From Malachius bipustulatus (lineage: Eukaryota; Arthropoda; Insecta; Coleoptera; Melyridae): 64,000 nt of DNA. Shown here piece after piece: positions 23,241 through 33,908 of this stretch. The stretch covers positions 35,618,162 through 35,682,161 of the forward strand of contig OU342637.1 in NCBI GenBank assembly GCA_910589415.1, given 5' to 3'. Position 1 is the stretch's first letter. Each line of letters begins with the position of its first letter. A program made the translations under genes and the position numbers. The notes under the pieces are model-generated. The model was not told where the DNA came from and did no database searches. It saw only the letters and a program-made list of their open reading frames with translations.

Positions 23241-25975
23241 GAAAAAATTGGCTGCAATAACGACCCTGCCCGAGTGCACAACTTACCGGTTAACAAACGA
23301 TGTTAACAATTAACAGGGACAGGAAAAAGCGGGAACATAATTCCAACCCTTTCCAGCCTCGCGTTATCACGGATTATTAAATTACGAAATACTCTCCAAC
23401 AGAGTGGACTAGGGTGGCGGCGGGGCGCAAACGGGTCGCATAAATTACGCGACGAGATATGATATAAAAGTGTGCAAAAAGTGAGAAAATATCGGAACAA
23501 ATTATTTCGCATCCTGGAGGAACAAAACGGGGAACGGTTCCGATTTCCGATTCCCTGACGAGACGACTCGGCAGTCTCGATTCCGGAAAACGAAATGATG
23601 TGGAAATTGATAATGATCTTAAATTTACTGAGATAATATACTGATGTTGTACATTGGTTCGTTTTAGCATAAAATAATGCTTTTAACGACGAGTTGAGTA
23701 TCTATAATAGAGATAGAGATTAACTTCCCATCGGACTTTTCAGACAATTTTACATCAAGTTCAAAGATAAAGAAGACAATTTCAAATTGAGAACTTGTTC
23801 AAATATATTTCTTTTTGATACCTTTTTTATAGTCCACAACGGTAACAGTTTTCAGATGAGATTCTCGCATCCAATTTTAATATATAGGACATGGCTTAGT
23901 CAACATTCAGGTTATCTCTTTCACTTGATGACTCTGAGGGAATCATCGATAACAAAGAGCTCTGACGGAATGTGGATTATAGAAGATTACTCATCAAGGT
24001 AAAATTAATAGAACTTTTCCCTCTGGTCCTAAATATTCTTCTAATCTTGTTCTTACTCTAGTTGTGAACCTTCAAAGAGCGGACTCTGACATTAGTTAAT
24101 TGATGTCTACTTTTCTATTTACTTCTGTCTGGCTAATTCAGTTAAGTCTTCGTCAGTCCATGCACATTAATGGACGGAGATTGAACGTTCTTCCTTTATC
24201 TCCAGTAATAGATTGTACTGAGCTTTTCCGACCGTCCAATTTAATCTTTATGTCCAGCCTCAAAGCTCAGCTAGCCAAATGCAAAACGTTAGCACATTAC
24301 GTCAACAGCTAGCTAAACTAGCGAATGATTTTACTATATTTTTTCTTAAAGTATTTTTACTTAAAATGGTGAGAAAATTGGAATGATGGTGGAAGTGACA
24401 AACTTATCAACGCGTATATTGTAAAAAGTTGAAAGTAAAGACATTTTCGGCACATTTAACATATTTAATAAAATGTCCTATACATCGACAGTTTCTTGAA
24501 TGATTGATACGAGTAATAAAGTAATCTTTAGAACTACGTAAGCTCTCTAAATATTAGAAAAATGTGAAAATAAATTTCCCATAGTGTTTTTTAACAACAA
24601 TAATAATAGATTACGGTCGAACTATTTCATGGTTCGATGTTATTATTAGAGTTGAGAGTTCCAGAGGGAACTTTTTACTGTACATAAAACTGCATCGATT
24701 CCCAGTATCCTGAGCAAGTGACCCACATAGCTCGTCGTCGGAGGTTATTTATTAAACAAGAAACTGATTCGGATCCAGTCAAGAGCGGATAATTGTCTAA
24801 TAATGCGTGTCGGATACAAACGAATGGAATGTCCGGGTTCTTTCGTCGGGAACAAACTTTGCGAATAACAATAAAAACCGATGGCTGTCAAAATGAAGCT
24901 GCATTAGACGCGACTGGTGATCGCTCCTTTTCCTACAACATGAGCAAACACAAAACATCCACTTTCGGGAACTTTATTCCTCCTAGACGGCGGCGGGGAG
25001 ACCGGAATTAACATAAAGAAAGGCGAGCGTATATCATACGAATTGAATAAAACATGAATTCCTCGCTTAAACGATATGCTATGACTTATATAACCTAAAC
25101 GATGTGGTTTCATTGTGATGAGAGTGATCTACTGCTAGCTGTGTCTGTGCACCCAACTACTCAAATATGTGGGGCAAATGTCCATACGTTTAACCCATAA
25201 CACTTATTATATTGTATTTCACATGCAAAGTAACAGTTATTTTTTTATTGCATGAGTTTTCATAGAGTATTCATCACAGTTTTTTGTCGATAATCGTTAT
25301 TTGAATATTTATACAGCCCTATGATGTTCAATGGATAATCGTTACTTCGCTCTGCAAGCTTTATTGAAGTTGCTCTAGAATTAGCGCTTTATAAACTTAT
25401 ACTTATATCAACTCTTCTTCAAATGACTACTCGATAATGATATTTTCAACAATCGAAACCACCTCTGAAAAACCAAAATGGATCACCTTGTATGGCTACT
25501 TAAAGCGTACACTTTTTATTTTTTGATTTACATATAAAGAAACCTTACCCGGTTGCTAATATCAGCAGAGTAAGAGCAAAATAATATTATTCAAATTACA
25601 AAGAAAATAATAAACACGTGGTGGGCTAAGTTGACAGAAAGGCAGAAGATGAAGAAAACCTCGAGATGAAAAGTGCGTTTCTTAATAAAAAAATAACTAA
25701 TTTCTCAAAGCTCTGTCTATTAACTAATCGCCATGAAAGCACCAAACAAATCCATTTACAAAAAATCTCTCAAAGTTGAGGAATCATAACAAGTATGGGA
25801 CTGTTAGGATATCTAGTGACAGGACTCCGAAGCAGTTGGAATTATACAAGCGACTAATGACAGAAATTGGCGAAAGGACTGCTAGAGGTGAATCTGGTCT
25901 ACGAGTTAAATATGTAAATGTTACACCTAAGATAGTTACTTTAAACTAGATTCCTCGCCCATTTGCAGTTCTCCA
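23241..25975. other. Unannotated DNA
   Basis: Short frames only. Less A+T-biased blocks lie near 23395-23600 and 24790-25015. No protein motif, RNA or repeat partner was recognised. Confidence 0.4.
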
Positions 25976-28578
25976 ATGCATATTCTTTATCAGAATGTTC
26001 GAGGCTTGAGATCCAAAATCAGCGACTTCTTCAATAATGTATCTGCTTGTGATGTGAACTTCTTTGAGTGAAACCTGGCTGTGTCAAAGTGTTCTATTTC
26101 CCAGTAATTTTAGTGTATTCAGGAAGGACAGAGATCTGTCTGCTGTAGGTTTGTCTAGGGGGGCTGGAGTACTGCTGGCGGTGAGTAACAGATTTAGATG
26201 TAAGCGAATAGAGCTCGATGGTATTCTTAATGCTTTACCAAGAATCGATGTTGTGGGAGTGAAAGTTCTCACTAATCACGGTAACTCGTTTTCCGTCTTC
26301 TCAGTATACATTCCACCGTCGACCTCTGTTTGCGATTATGAGGGATTTTTGGAGTTACTTAGTGGCGTCAGTGATCTTCAGAATGGGGAAGTTGTCATAG
26401 TGGCGACTTTAATGTCCCAAATTTTACTTCAGGACCTGGGGATAGTGTTAGTAGGTGCATAAATAATTTTGTGAAATTTCATAACTTAGATCAATTTAAC
26501 AATGTTACTAATAAGCTTAATCGAGTACTCGATCTGGTTTTATCTGGCATTACTTGTACCGTAGAGAGATCTCTGCAGCCTGTTGTCGTTGAGGATGGAC
26601 ATCATCCTGCCATTGATATCCAATTTGATTCTCGAGGTGTGCATCATGTAAACTTCAAAAAAGATCGTGCTCTTCATTTTAATTTCAAAAGAGCGGACTA
26701 TCCTCTTATGTATGGCTTGCTTTGTGATGTGGACTGGTCTGTTCTTGAGAGGGAGAATGATATTGACTTCTGGCGTGTTCAACTTTCTATGATATCTTGT
26801 TTGGTATTTTCGAGATTTCTGTTCCCAAAACTAATCCAAATGTCAATGAGCGTAGATACCCGCCTTGGTTTGATGGTATAATCAAATCATCACTACGTGA
26901 GAAATATTTTCTTTTTAAAAAATACAAAAAATTTAAGACTTCGTCCCACTATGAGTTGTACAAAAAATCTCGCACTAATTGTAAGAAAATGATCAACGTA
27001 GCATACAGAAGGTATATTGGTGAAGTAGAGTCCCTCCTTTCCAAAGAGCCCAAAAAGTTTTGGGAGTTCACTCAAAATAAACGGGGAAACACTAGGATAC
27101 CCGGACTAATGACTTTCAATGGTTTTGAATTGGACACTCCTGAGCTTATTGTTGATGCATTCGCTGGATATTTTAGTAGTGTTTATACTGAATCTTATGG
27201 CTTACCGACTGGATTCGTTTCATATACTGGTGGGTGGTCGGGACACTCTGTCGGCTTATCTGGTGTGTCTGAAGAAGAGATCTCAGCTGCCCTGAAAGAA
27301 TCTAAGAACACTTTTACGATGGGTCCAGATGGAGTGCCGAGCTTCTTGTTGAGAGACTGTGCACAGGTTCTAGTCAGGCCACTTTTTTATTTATATAATC
27401 TAAGTATTAAGAATAGTGTTTTTCCAGCTCTCTGGAAGCGTGCTTTGATATGCCCCATATTTAAGAAGGGTGATGTACGGGAGGTTAGTAATTATAGACC
27501 CATATCTCTGTTATGCGGTTTTGCTAAAATCTTTGAATCTGTTCTATATAAGAGAATCTACTCCCAGGTGAAACAGCGAATAACTCAGTCTCAGCATGGG
27601 TTTGTTGAAGGACGCTCCACTGTTACAAATCTGGCCTGCTTCTCGCAATATGTCTCTGAATGTATCGATTCTCGAGGTCAGGTTGATGCCATATACTTAG
27701 ATTTCCAAAAGGCCTTTGATCAATTGGATCATGGCATATTGCTGCAGAAAATGTCTTTATTTGGCTTTGTCGATTCATTGCTGGCATTCTTTCAGTCTTA
27801 CTTATCTAATAGGCAACAGCGAGTGAAATATCAATGTCTACAGTCGGAGATAATCATACCTACATCTGGTGTTCCCCAGGGTTCTAATCTGGAGTCACTA
27901 TTATTCCTACTATTTATTAATGATATTACCGAGGTTATAAGATGTGAAAGGTTGTTGTTTGCAGATGATCTCAAGCTCTTCAGTGCTGTCAGTTCGCCGG
28001 CTGACTGTGAGGCCCTCCAGCGGGATATTTGCTCGGTGTATGAGTGGTGTTCCAGAAATCGGCTATATTTGAATGTGCCCAAATGTTTGGTAGTGAGCTA
28101 CTCTAGATCGACTAATTCAATTGTTTTTCACTACAAAATAGATAACATTTTGGTTGATCGCCTGGAATCTGTTCAGAGACATTTTTTAAAGTTTATTTCC
28201 TACAGACTACATAATGTTTACCCTCCTAGAGGGTATGATCATAGTTTGTTGTTGGCCCGATTTGACTTTATCTCACTTTTTGTAAGGCGAGTCACTAGTA
28301 TGGTTAAATTCCTGTTTAAATTACTTAACAATGATATTGATTGTAGTTGCTTACTTAACAGGCTCAACTTTCTGGTGCCTCGTCTGAATGCTCGTCAGAG
28401 TAAGACTTTTTATTGTTTGCCATTTAGAACAAATGCTTTGTTGAGATCGCCCGTCACTGTCATGTGTCAAATGTTCAATAAAATCTCAGAAAATTGTGAT
28501 ATCCATGCGGATACTTTCGCTGCTATACTTGCCTATATTGTTCGCGAATTTGGTCAGATTGCTGTAACTAACAGTTGA
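25976..28578 (+). pseudogene. Non-LTR retrotransposon ORF2 (APE endonuclease + reverse transcriptase), jockey-like
   Basis: Domains are in order but broken. The endonuclease begins LYQNVRGL, stop, SKISDFF (about 25985-26030). It continues after a frameshift with SETWL (about 26066). The catalytic GDFN motif lies across a frameshift near 26400, and EDGHHPA (about 26590-26611) matches the catalytic H region. Another frameshift near 26796 opens the 593-codon frame 26797-28578. RT motifs there are WKRALICPIFKKGD and NYRPISLL, YLDFQKAFD (27694-27720), GVPQGS (27868-27885) and FADD (27958-27969), so the RT catalytic aspartates are intact. After FHYKIDN at about 28145 the protein jumps to LVDRLESVQRHFLKFISYR. 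The usual post-palm LGV block of some 70-80 residues is missing, which indicates an in-frame deletion. The clade assignment is approximate. Confidence 0.93.
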
Positions 28579-28815
28579 TCATAGTTTGCGATTATTTCTT
28601 GGGTGCCCGCTACTGAGTGTTTGGTCTATTTTTTGTGGGTTGATGTTTTTTTTTTTTTTTTTGTTTAGTTATGTTTGGGGATTTGTTCATACTATTCTTG
28701 ATGTATACTTGATCGATGTTAATTTTTCAGTTGTAATTCAATAGAGTTGTTTTCCTGTAAATGGGTGTAAACCTGCTGGAATCAATAAATATTATTAATA
28801 TTATTATTATTATTG
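28579..28815 (+). mobile_element. 3' untranslated region and (ATT)n tail of the LINE
   Basis: After the TGA at 28576-28578 come about 200 bp without coding potential, a T run at 28647-28662, an AATAAA at about 28783 and a tail of repeated ATT/TTA units to about 28814. A short-repeat tail instead of poly(A) is common in several insect LINE clades. No target duplication could be confirmed. Confidence 0.75.
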
Positions 28816-28926
28816 TTATATGCTTGACGGTTCTACGCTTCCTTGATAGGCGTCAAACTTTTGTAAAACGGTCAGAGAAACCCTGCTGGTGGTTTGCTTA
28901 AGCTACGCCTACATAGAACCGACTAC

Positions 28927-28979
28927 GTCTTAGGGCAAACTGGTATGCCAGTCAGTTGTTTAAATAAACTTTATATATA
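28927..28979 (+). repeat. Shared 3' tail sequence, copy 1
   Basis: A segment beginning GTCTTAGGGCAAACTGGTAT and ending in AAATAAACTTTATATATA recurs at 33634-33688 almost unchanged. The AATAAA and the TA-repeat end suggest the 3' end of a retroelement family. Confidence 0.8.
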
Positions 28980-29137
28980 GGTATACAAATTCTTCAGCAC
29001 TTATTACATCTGCGTAATAACCTAAGGGAGTGTGGTCTGTGCATAGTCGGAATGATCACCTTTTAAATAAATGGAACTCCGAACTCAAATTAGAGTCAAA
29101 CAAATGCTAAAAACAAAAAAAAACAGGTGCTATATTT

Positions 29138-29213
29138 GGCTCCGCGGTAGTTCATTGGTAGAATACTCGCACGTTACGTGGGAGACCGGGGTTCGATTCC
29201 CAGCCACAAGCAA
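29138..29213 (+). pseudogene. tRNA-Gly-like SINE head (anticodon-position GTT)
   Basis: The segment follows the insect tRNA-Gly pattern: A box TAGTTCATTGG (29148-29158) then TAGAATACTCGC, and B box GGTTCGATTCC (29190-29200). In the anticodon loop the triplet is GTT, not a glycine anticodon. The 5' and 3' acceptor halves (TCCGCGG and CCACAAG) pair at fewer than half the positions, so it is not a functional tRNA. The following 250 bp contain several ACAGGT repeats and may be the SINE body. No target duplication was found. Confidence 0.6.
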
Positions 29214-29471
29214 AATATCATTTAAACAAAACGCATCGCCATAAAAAGGTAAACACGCACAAAATGCCTGTGGGCAACATAAAAAAAACAGTACTGTAAG
29301 GGTAGCCCACAGGGCAATATAAAGGTACATAACAGGTCAAAACAGGTCTGACCGAATAAAGGTAGTCACAGGGTAAAATAAAATCATATAAGGAATTTAA
29401 AAAAAGTACAAACAGGTGTGACCAAAAGAAACAAATGAGTTAACCATAAATGAAAACAAACAATCCCTATT
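29214..29471. other. Possible SINE body with ACAGGT repeats
   Basis: Blocks such as ATAAAGGTA, ACAGGTCAAAACAGGTCTGA and ACAGGTGTGACC recur loosely. This may belong to the SINE that starts at 29138, or be older sequence. Confidence 0.35.
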
Positions 29472-30100
29472 GTCGCGCGTGGTGCGTGACGTAGCTGTTT
29501 ATTTTGTATATAGGGGGTAAATGGGAACACAGAGTACAAAATACATTCAATTTATTTAACTTAAAAAATAATACAATTACCTCCCGCTCGGGGGGTCCCT
29601 ACTAATTTATTATAACTCTGTACAATACTATGACAATTGTTATGATTTTTGAAAAAGTGGCAGTACACAACACTGAGTGTCCTGGAATGTCAGCACCTAG
29701 TTCCCTGCTGAGATGACTTCAACAATATAAATAAAATGGTACTTACAGCAACATGCTTATTCTCAGGGTAACTTGTGCCCGTTCGCCGGCTTGTCCGGAG
29801 TGGAGACCAGATGACCCAATTCTTAGTTTTGGGCGAGCTGATTTACGTAGGTCCAACAGGCAAAGGCACAACACATCAACTTAACTCACCCCTTTCGCGA
29901 GCTTCGCGTACCCCTGGATCCGACTACTACGGAGTCCCCCCGGGTCAGAACTCTCGAGGCGCGACCGACCAAACCTTTTTATCACTTCCCCCCGTCATTA
30001 CGTCTGTCGCCCTCGTTTCTGGTGTCTTTGCTAGATCAAAGTCCACGTGCGAGCTCGAAAAGTGCAAGTCTGCATTTCTTTAATTCTGGCACGGCCTTGT
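29472..30100 (-). mobile_element. Possible solo LTR
   Basis: The block starts TGTCGCGCG and ends GTTACA on the plus strand, giving TGTAAC...GCGACA on the minus strand. The minus strand carries a TATA-like ATAAAAAGG at 29974-29982 and AATAAA signals at 29606-29611, 29551-29556 and 29498-29503. Its G+C content in 29770-30070 is far above the flanks. The adjoining bases (CCTAT and CTGCT) do not form a clear duplication. A host transcription unit on the minus strand is a real alternative. Confidence 0.4.
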
Positions 30101-30810
30101 TACACTGCTTTCGATTACTTGCTTGTAATAATAACATATTTCCAAAATATGACTCGTGTCTTGAGTAATTGCAAGCTTGCACGTTGATTGACAATAACAA
30201 ATAAACTTTGCGGTAAGTACCTAGTTCGTGTGTTGGCCTGAATAACTTTGAATTTGTTGTTATTATATTTACTAGATCCTAATAAAATAATCTAATACCT
30301 GATTCCTAATTCTCCCCTAGTGCCCTCTTGACACTATCAAAGGAAAATTGAGCAAAAATAAACAGAACAAAATGAAAGAAAGTCAAAAGCAAACAGGCAT
30401 AATCGCTTGATATTAAAATGTGCTGCACTTCCTGATAGATGGAAGGTGTATGAGCAAGCTGGTGAACCAGTATGAAATATGAATGAAACATAACCTTCTT
30501 ACGCTACATTTTCCATTATCTTCTTAAACAACAAATTCCACAACCCTCTTTCGATACAAATTTTACTTGTTTTCTTCATTGTGAAAGAATTAAAAACTTT
30601 CACGAAAATAGGATAAGTACACTCAATTAAAATTCCAGACGATCACAATAGACTTTCTCATGAAATCTATAGGCCAAAGCGTTGGGAATGTTACAGTATC
30701 AATGACCAAAGTTGTCGAGACACGTTAATTAAAAAAATCAAGGATATTCAAAATACTATAGCATGCTAAAACTAATTTTTTTTATACGTCGGATACATTA
30801 ATAGTATATT
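30101..30810. other. Unannotated DNA
   Basis: A+T-rich sequence without recognised features. Confidence 0.4.
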
Positions 30811-30936
30811 ATGCAACGAGCTTATAATGAAGGCTATTAATACGCGAGTATGATGGTTAAGATACGAGCCGTTGGCGAGTGTCTTAACCATCATAAGAGC
30901 GTATTAATAGCCATTATCTGCGAGTTTCATACGCTT
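30811..30936. repeat. Long hairpin, about 55-bp arms
   Basis: The left arm (about 30813-30870) contains GGCTATTAATACGCGAGTAT and GATGGTTAAGATACGAG; the right arm (about 30876-30934) contains their reverse complement with few mismatches. The spacer is under 10 nt. Long T-rich sequence flanks the right arm. It could be a small palindromic MITE. Confidence 0.85.
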
Positions 30937-31584
30937 TTTTTTCTACGACCCTGTTTTATTTCATAGAAAAGATTGAAAAATTATATATTTTAACAATGAC
31001 CCGTGTACAATTGCGGATCATTGAGGTTAAGATAGGTTGCTATTTGTTTACGCATATTACCAAATTTTCTCTTCGTCGCTAAGATTATTCTACTGAGACA
31101 TGTTTTAGTATCAAGTTCAAAGGGCACTACTCTACTGCGTAATTTTTATTATGCGAAGTTCGAATTCCGAATTTTGAATTACGCTTCGATTTTGAGATTA
31201 ATTAATAATTTTAATAACTGACAGCCATTAATTACGATATTGTTTACCTGCGCAACGCGACGGTCGCAGCGTTGCCGCTTTGAATACTATCACGGAGCGC
31301 TACGAATAATATAATACTTTATCTTCCTATCTTTTACACGATATAACCTATCAAATTAATTAAGGTAACATAAAATCTTGATAAATTTTCTTTGAATGTT
31401 ACTTATGTTCTAAATTAAATAAACGTTCGGAATTTTTTTTCAGAAATACAGAACTTATATCACAAGGCAATTTTTGTCGTGAGTATGACAACTCTGCATG
31501 TGACTTCGGTTGACTTGCCGACCCGATTGTGAGCGAGAAGGAACCGATTCGATTGCAAATGCTCCTCTGCCATTGGATAGCTTG

Positions 31585-31637
31585 ACCAGTGCTTTAATGA
31601 AAATTTGTATCTTAATGAGACCCATTAAAGCACTGGT
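31585..31637. repeat. Perfect 15-bp stem hairpin
   Basis: ACCAGTGCTTTAATG at 31585-31599 pairs exactly with CATTAAAGCACTGGT at 31623-31637 around a 23-nt loop. Confidence 0.85.
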
Positions 31638-33320
31638 GATTCATATTTAATATGCATATTAAAGGTTGGGAGTAGAAAAAATTAAATTAAAATGCATCCT
31701 GAAATATTAGTTAATTCGAGTCTTGGCCGAAGTAATGTTGTAACCAACATAATTTTTTGGAACGATTTTTTCACTTTAGTAGGTTTAAATAGGCACAATG
31801 CTTCCACCAAAAGTTGAGTGTTGCATGATTTGCCTTGAACCATATTTATATAATATTTAAAGAATCGTCAAATAAAAAATATCGATTCAATAATGTTGCA
31901 AGGGTAATATTTTTTGCGCCTCCTGTAAAAATGTACGTTACTCCGGTCAATGCTACAATTACTCGTAGATAGTAGAGCGCGATTATTCCCACAAATAGAA
32001 AAGCACGGCGCTTGAGATTTTCCTTTCATTGTAACATGTAATATGCAATAACAAGTGTCCCATTTGATGCTAAACTAGCTCTAAAGTGTGTCTGTATTAC
32101 TTCCAGTTAAATAATAATTTACATTACTGCAGCATTAAACTTTCATTTCATTACTCGATTACGGTCGTGGATAGAGCGTCTGAATTTCATGTTCACCACC
32201 ATTCGTATAAGCGAGACCATTTATTGCCGCTACAGTCATGTTTTCCAATTTCCTTGGTAAATGTTATCCCAGGATTAAACATAATATAAAGTTTTGCCTG
32301 AAAGTTAAATCGAGCGGATTCTCCAGACAATAATTGTTGTCGTCAGGTTTCTCGCAAAAGATCATTTCTAATTTTCTATTTTATTGGATTTTAGTGGTAG
32401 AAGACGCAAAATGCAAAACAAGTGATCCATCTTTTTAGTTTTCAGCGCCCATTTTTCACAGTTTTAAATAACGAATTTATTAGGTTCCACATTGTTTCAA
32501 AATTTAAGGGTTGGCGTCTGTTCCCTAGATATGGCAAAAGTTGATTTGGAGGCGCAAAACCTTTCTGACTTTCTGGGCGGTGTACCCGTTTGTTCGCTTT
32601 TTTGGCTGTTTATACTTAAAGTTTCTAGCGTAATATCTTGATTAAAATACAATTAGAATAAAGCATGACCTGAAAAGTATGCATTTGTATCCAGATATTA
32701 TGAGAGATATTAAATTCCAAATTCGCATCAAAAGGTCTGAGTTAATTATGATTTGAAAGGGTAACTTTAAACGAGTATTCTGACTACTACAGCAAATTGC
32801 TGAAGAATTTGGAGCTTGTTGATCCTCTGAATGTTTATGTGCGAGTATAAATTATGAACGTATATTCATTTTAGAATTAATTTCGCATAAAGTTTCTTTG
32901 AGATTTCACTGTTACTTCTGAATAGGTTCGTGTTAAAGTATCCACTCTGAATCCTAGCTGGTATCATATTTTGATTATTTTCTACATTACCACTTCTCTT
33001 TCGGAAGGATCCATGCATGAAAGTGTTTCTCATGAGAAGTTTGTACAAAAAAGTAATCTGCTCAGCGAGACGACAAGAAACAACATACAAATGTAAACAT
33101 TATTCAGTTTGCTTTAAACGACCTGTTTCTCTTTCAGAAATGAAATTTGAATGATGATTTTGAGTTTAAAACTGAAACAAACTTCAATAAAAGTTGATGT
33201 TTAGTATAATATATGATGCTTAATATTTACCAAACATGACCTCACATATAAAGGTTTTCACTAAAAATTTCTTTCTCTCTAAGAATTTTACTAAAAAAGT
33301 TTAGGTATGCGTTATATTTC
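31638..33320. other. Unannotated DNA
   Basis: A+T-rich; no coding motif, RNA or partner repeat recognised. Confidence 0.4.
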
Positions 33321-33385
33321 TACATTGGTGTTCCCAAGGACTCTAACCTTTGGCCCTCTGCTCTTTCTCATTTTTTAATTATATG
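33321..33385 (+). pseudogene. Short LINE reverse transcriptase scrap (motif B)
   Basis: The sequence starting GGTGTTCCCAAGGACTCTAA can be read, with a frameshift, as GVPK-SNL followed by PLLF-IF, close to the motif B region at 27868-27930 of the better preserved LINE. Nothing upstream is recognisable. The sequence between here and the shared tail at 33634 may be the decayed 3' part of the same insertion. Confidence 0.55.
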
Positions 33386-33633
33386 TAGAGGAAATAAATT
33401 TATAAAATATGAAAAAAATATAAGAACAATGTGAAAACATAATGACAAGTGCTTAGAATTTGTAAATTTATCTTTCGAGGACTATCATTAAAACATTACT
33501 GATAATATAAGTATATAATATAATTTTAAGAAGTCATCTTTTTGGTTTTAAACCGAAATTACAATAATTTTTTTTTGCAATAATTTTCATTTAATAATTT
33601 TATTTTATTTTTAAGTAATATTTTGTATACTGT

Positions 33634-33688
33634 GTCTTAGGGCAAACTGGTATGCCAGTCAGTTGTTTAAATAAACTTTATATATATA
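33634..33688 (+). repeat. Shared 3' tail sequence, copy 2
   Basis: Nearly identical to 28927-28979 and ending in a TATATATATA run. It probably marks the 3' end of the LINE scrap that begins near 33321. Confidence 0.8.
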
Positions 33689-33796
33689 TTGTTTTAATTT
33701 AACCACTCCACATTATAAAAATTTACCATGCTAAACATATCATTTCACATTTAGTGTGTGGATGACCGTCTGGATCCGTCTTCACGATCTAAATGA

Positions 33797-33908
33797 GAAT
33801 TCCGAGATACAAGTCGGAATTTAGAGTTACAAGTCGGAATTCCGAGTTGCAAATCGGAATTCCGAGTTACAAGTCGAGAGAAGTCGGAATCCCGACTCAT
33901 ACGTCGAA
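33797..33908 (+). repeat. 20-bp minisatellite, about 5.5 units
   Basis: The consensus unit is GAATTCCGAGTTACAAGTCG. Units run head to tail from 33797 with one to five changes each; a partial 10-bp unit (AGAGAAGTCG) interrupts the array before the last, most diverged units. It lies in otherwise unique A+T-rich DNA. Confidence 0.9.

Noticed and set aside
29138..29213. Functional tRNA (Gly or Asn).
   Set aside because: Acceptor halves pair poorly and the T stem has a mismatch, so a SINE head or tRNA pseudogene fits better.
33797..33908. CRISPR-like array.
   Set aside because: The 20-bp units are contiguous without spacers; this is a minisatellite in eukaryotic DNA.
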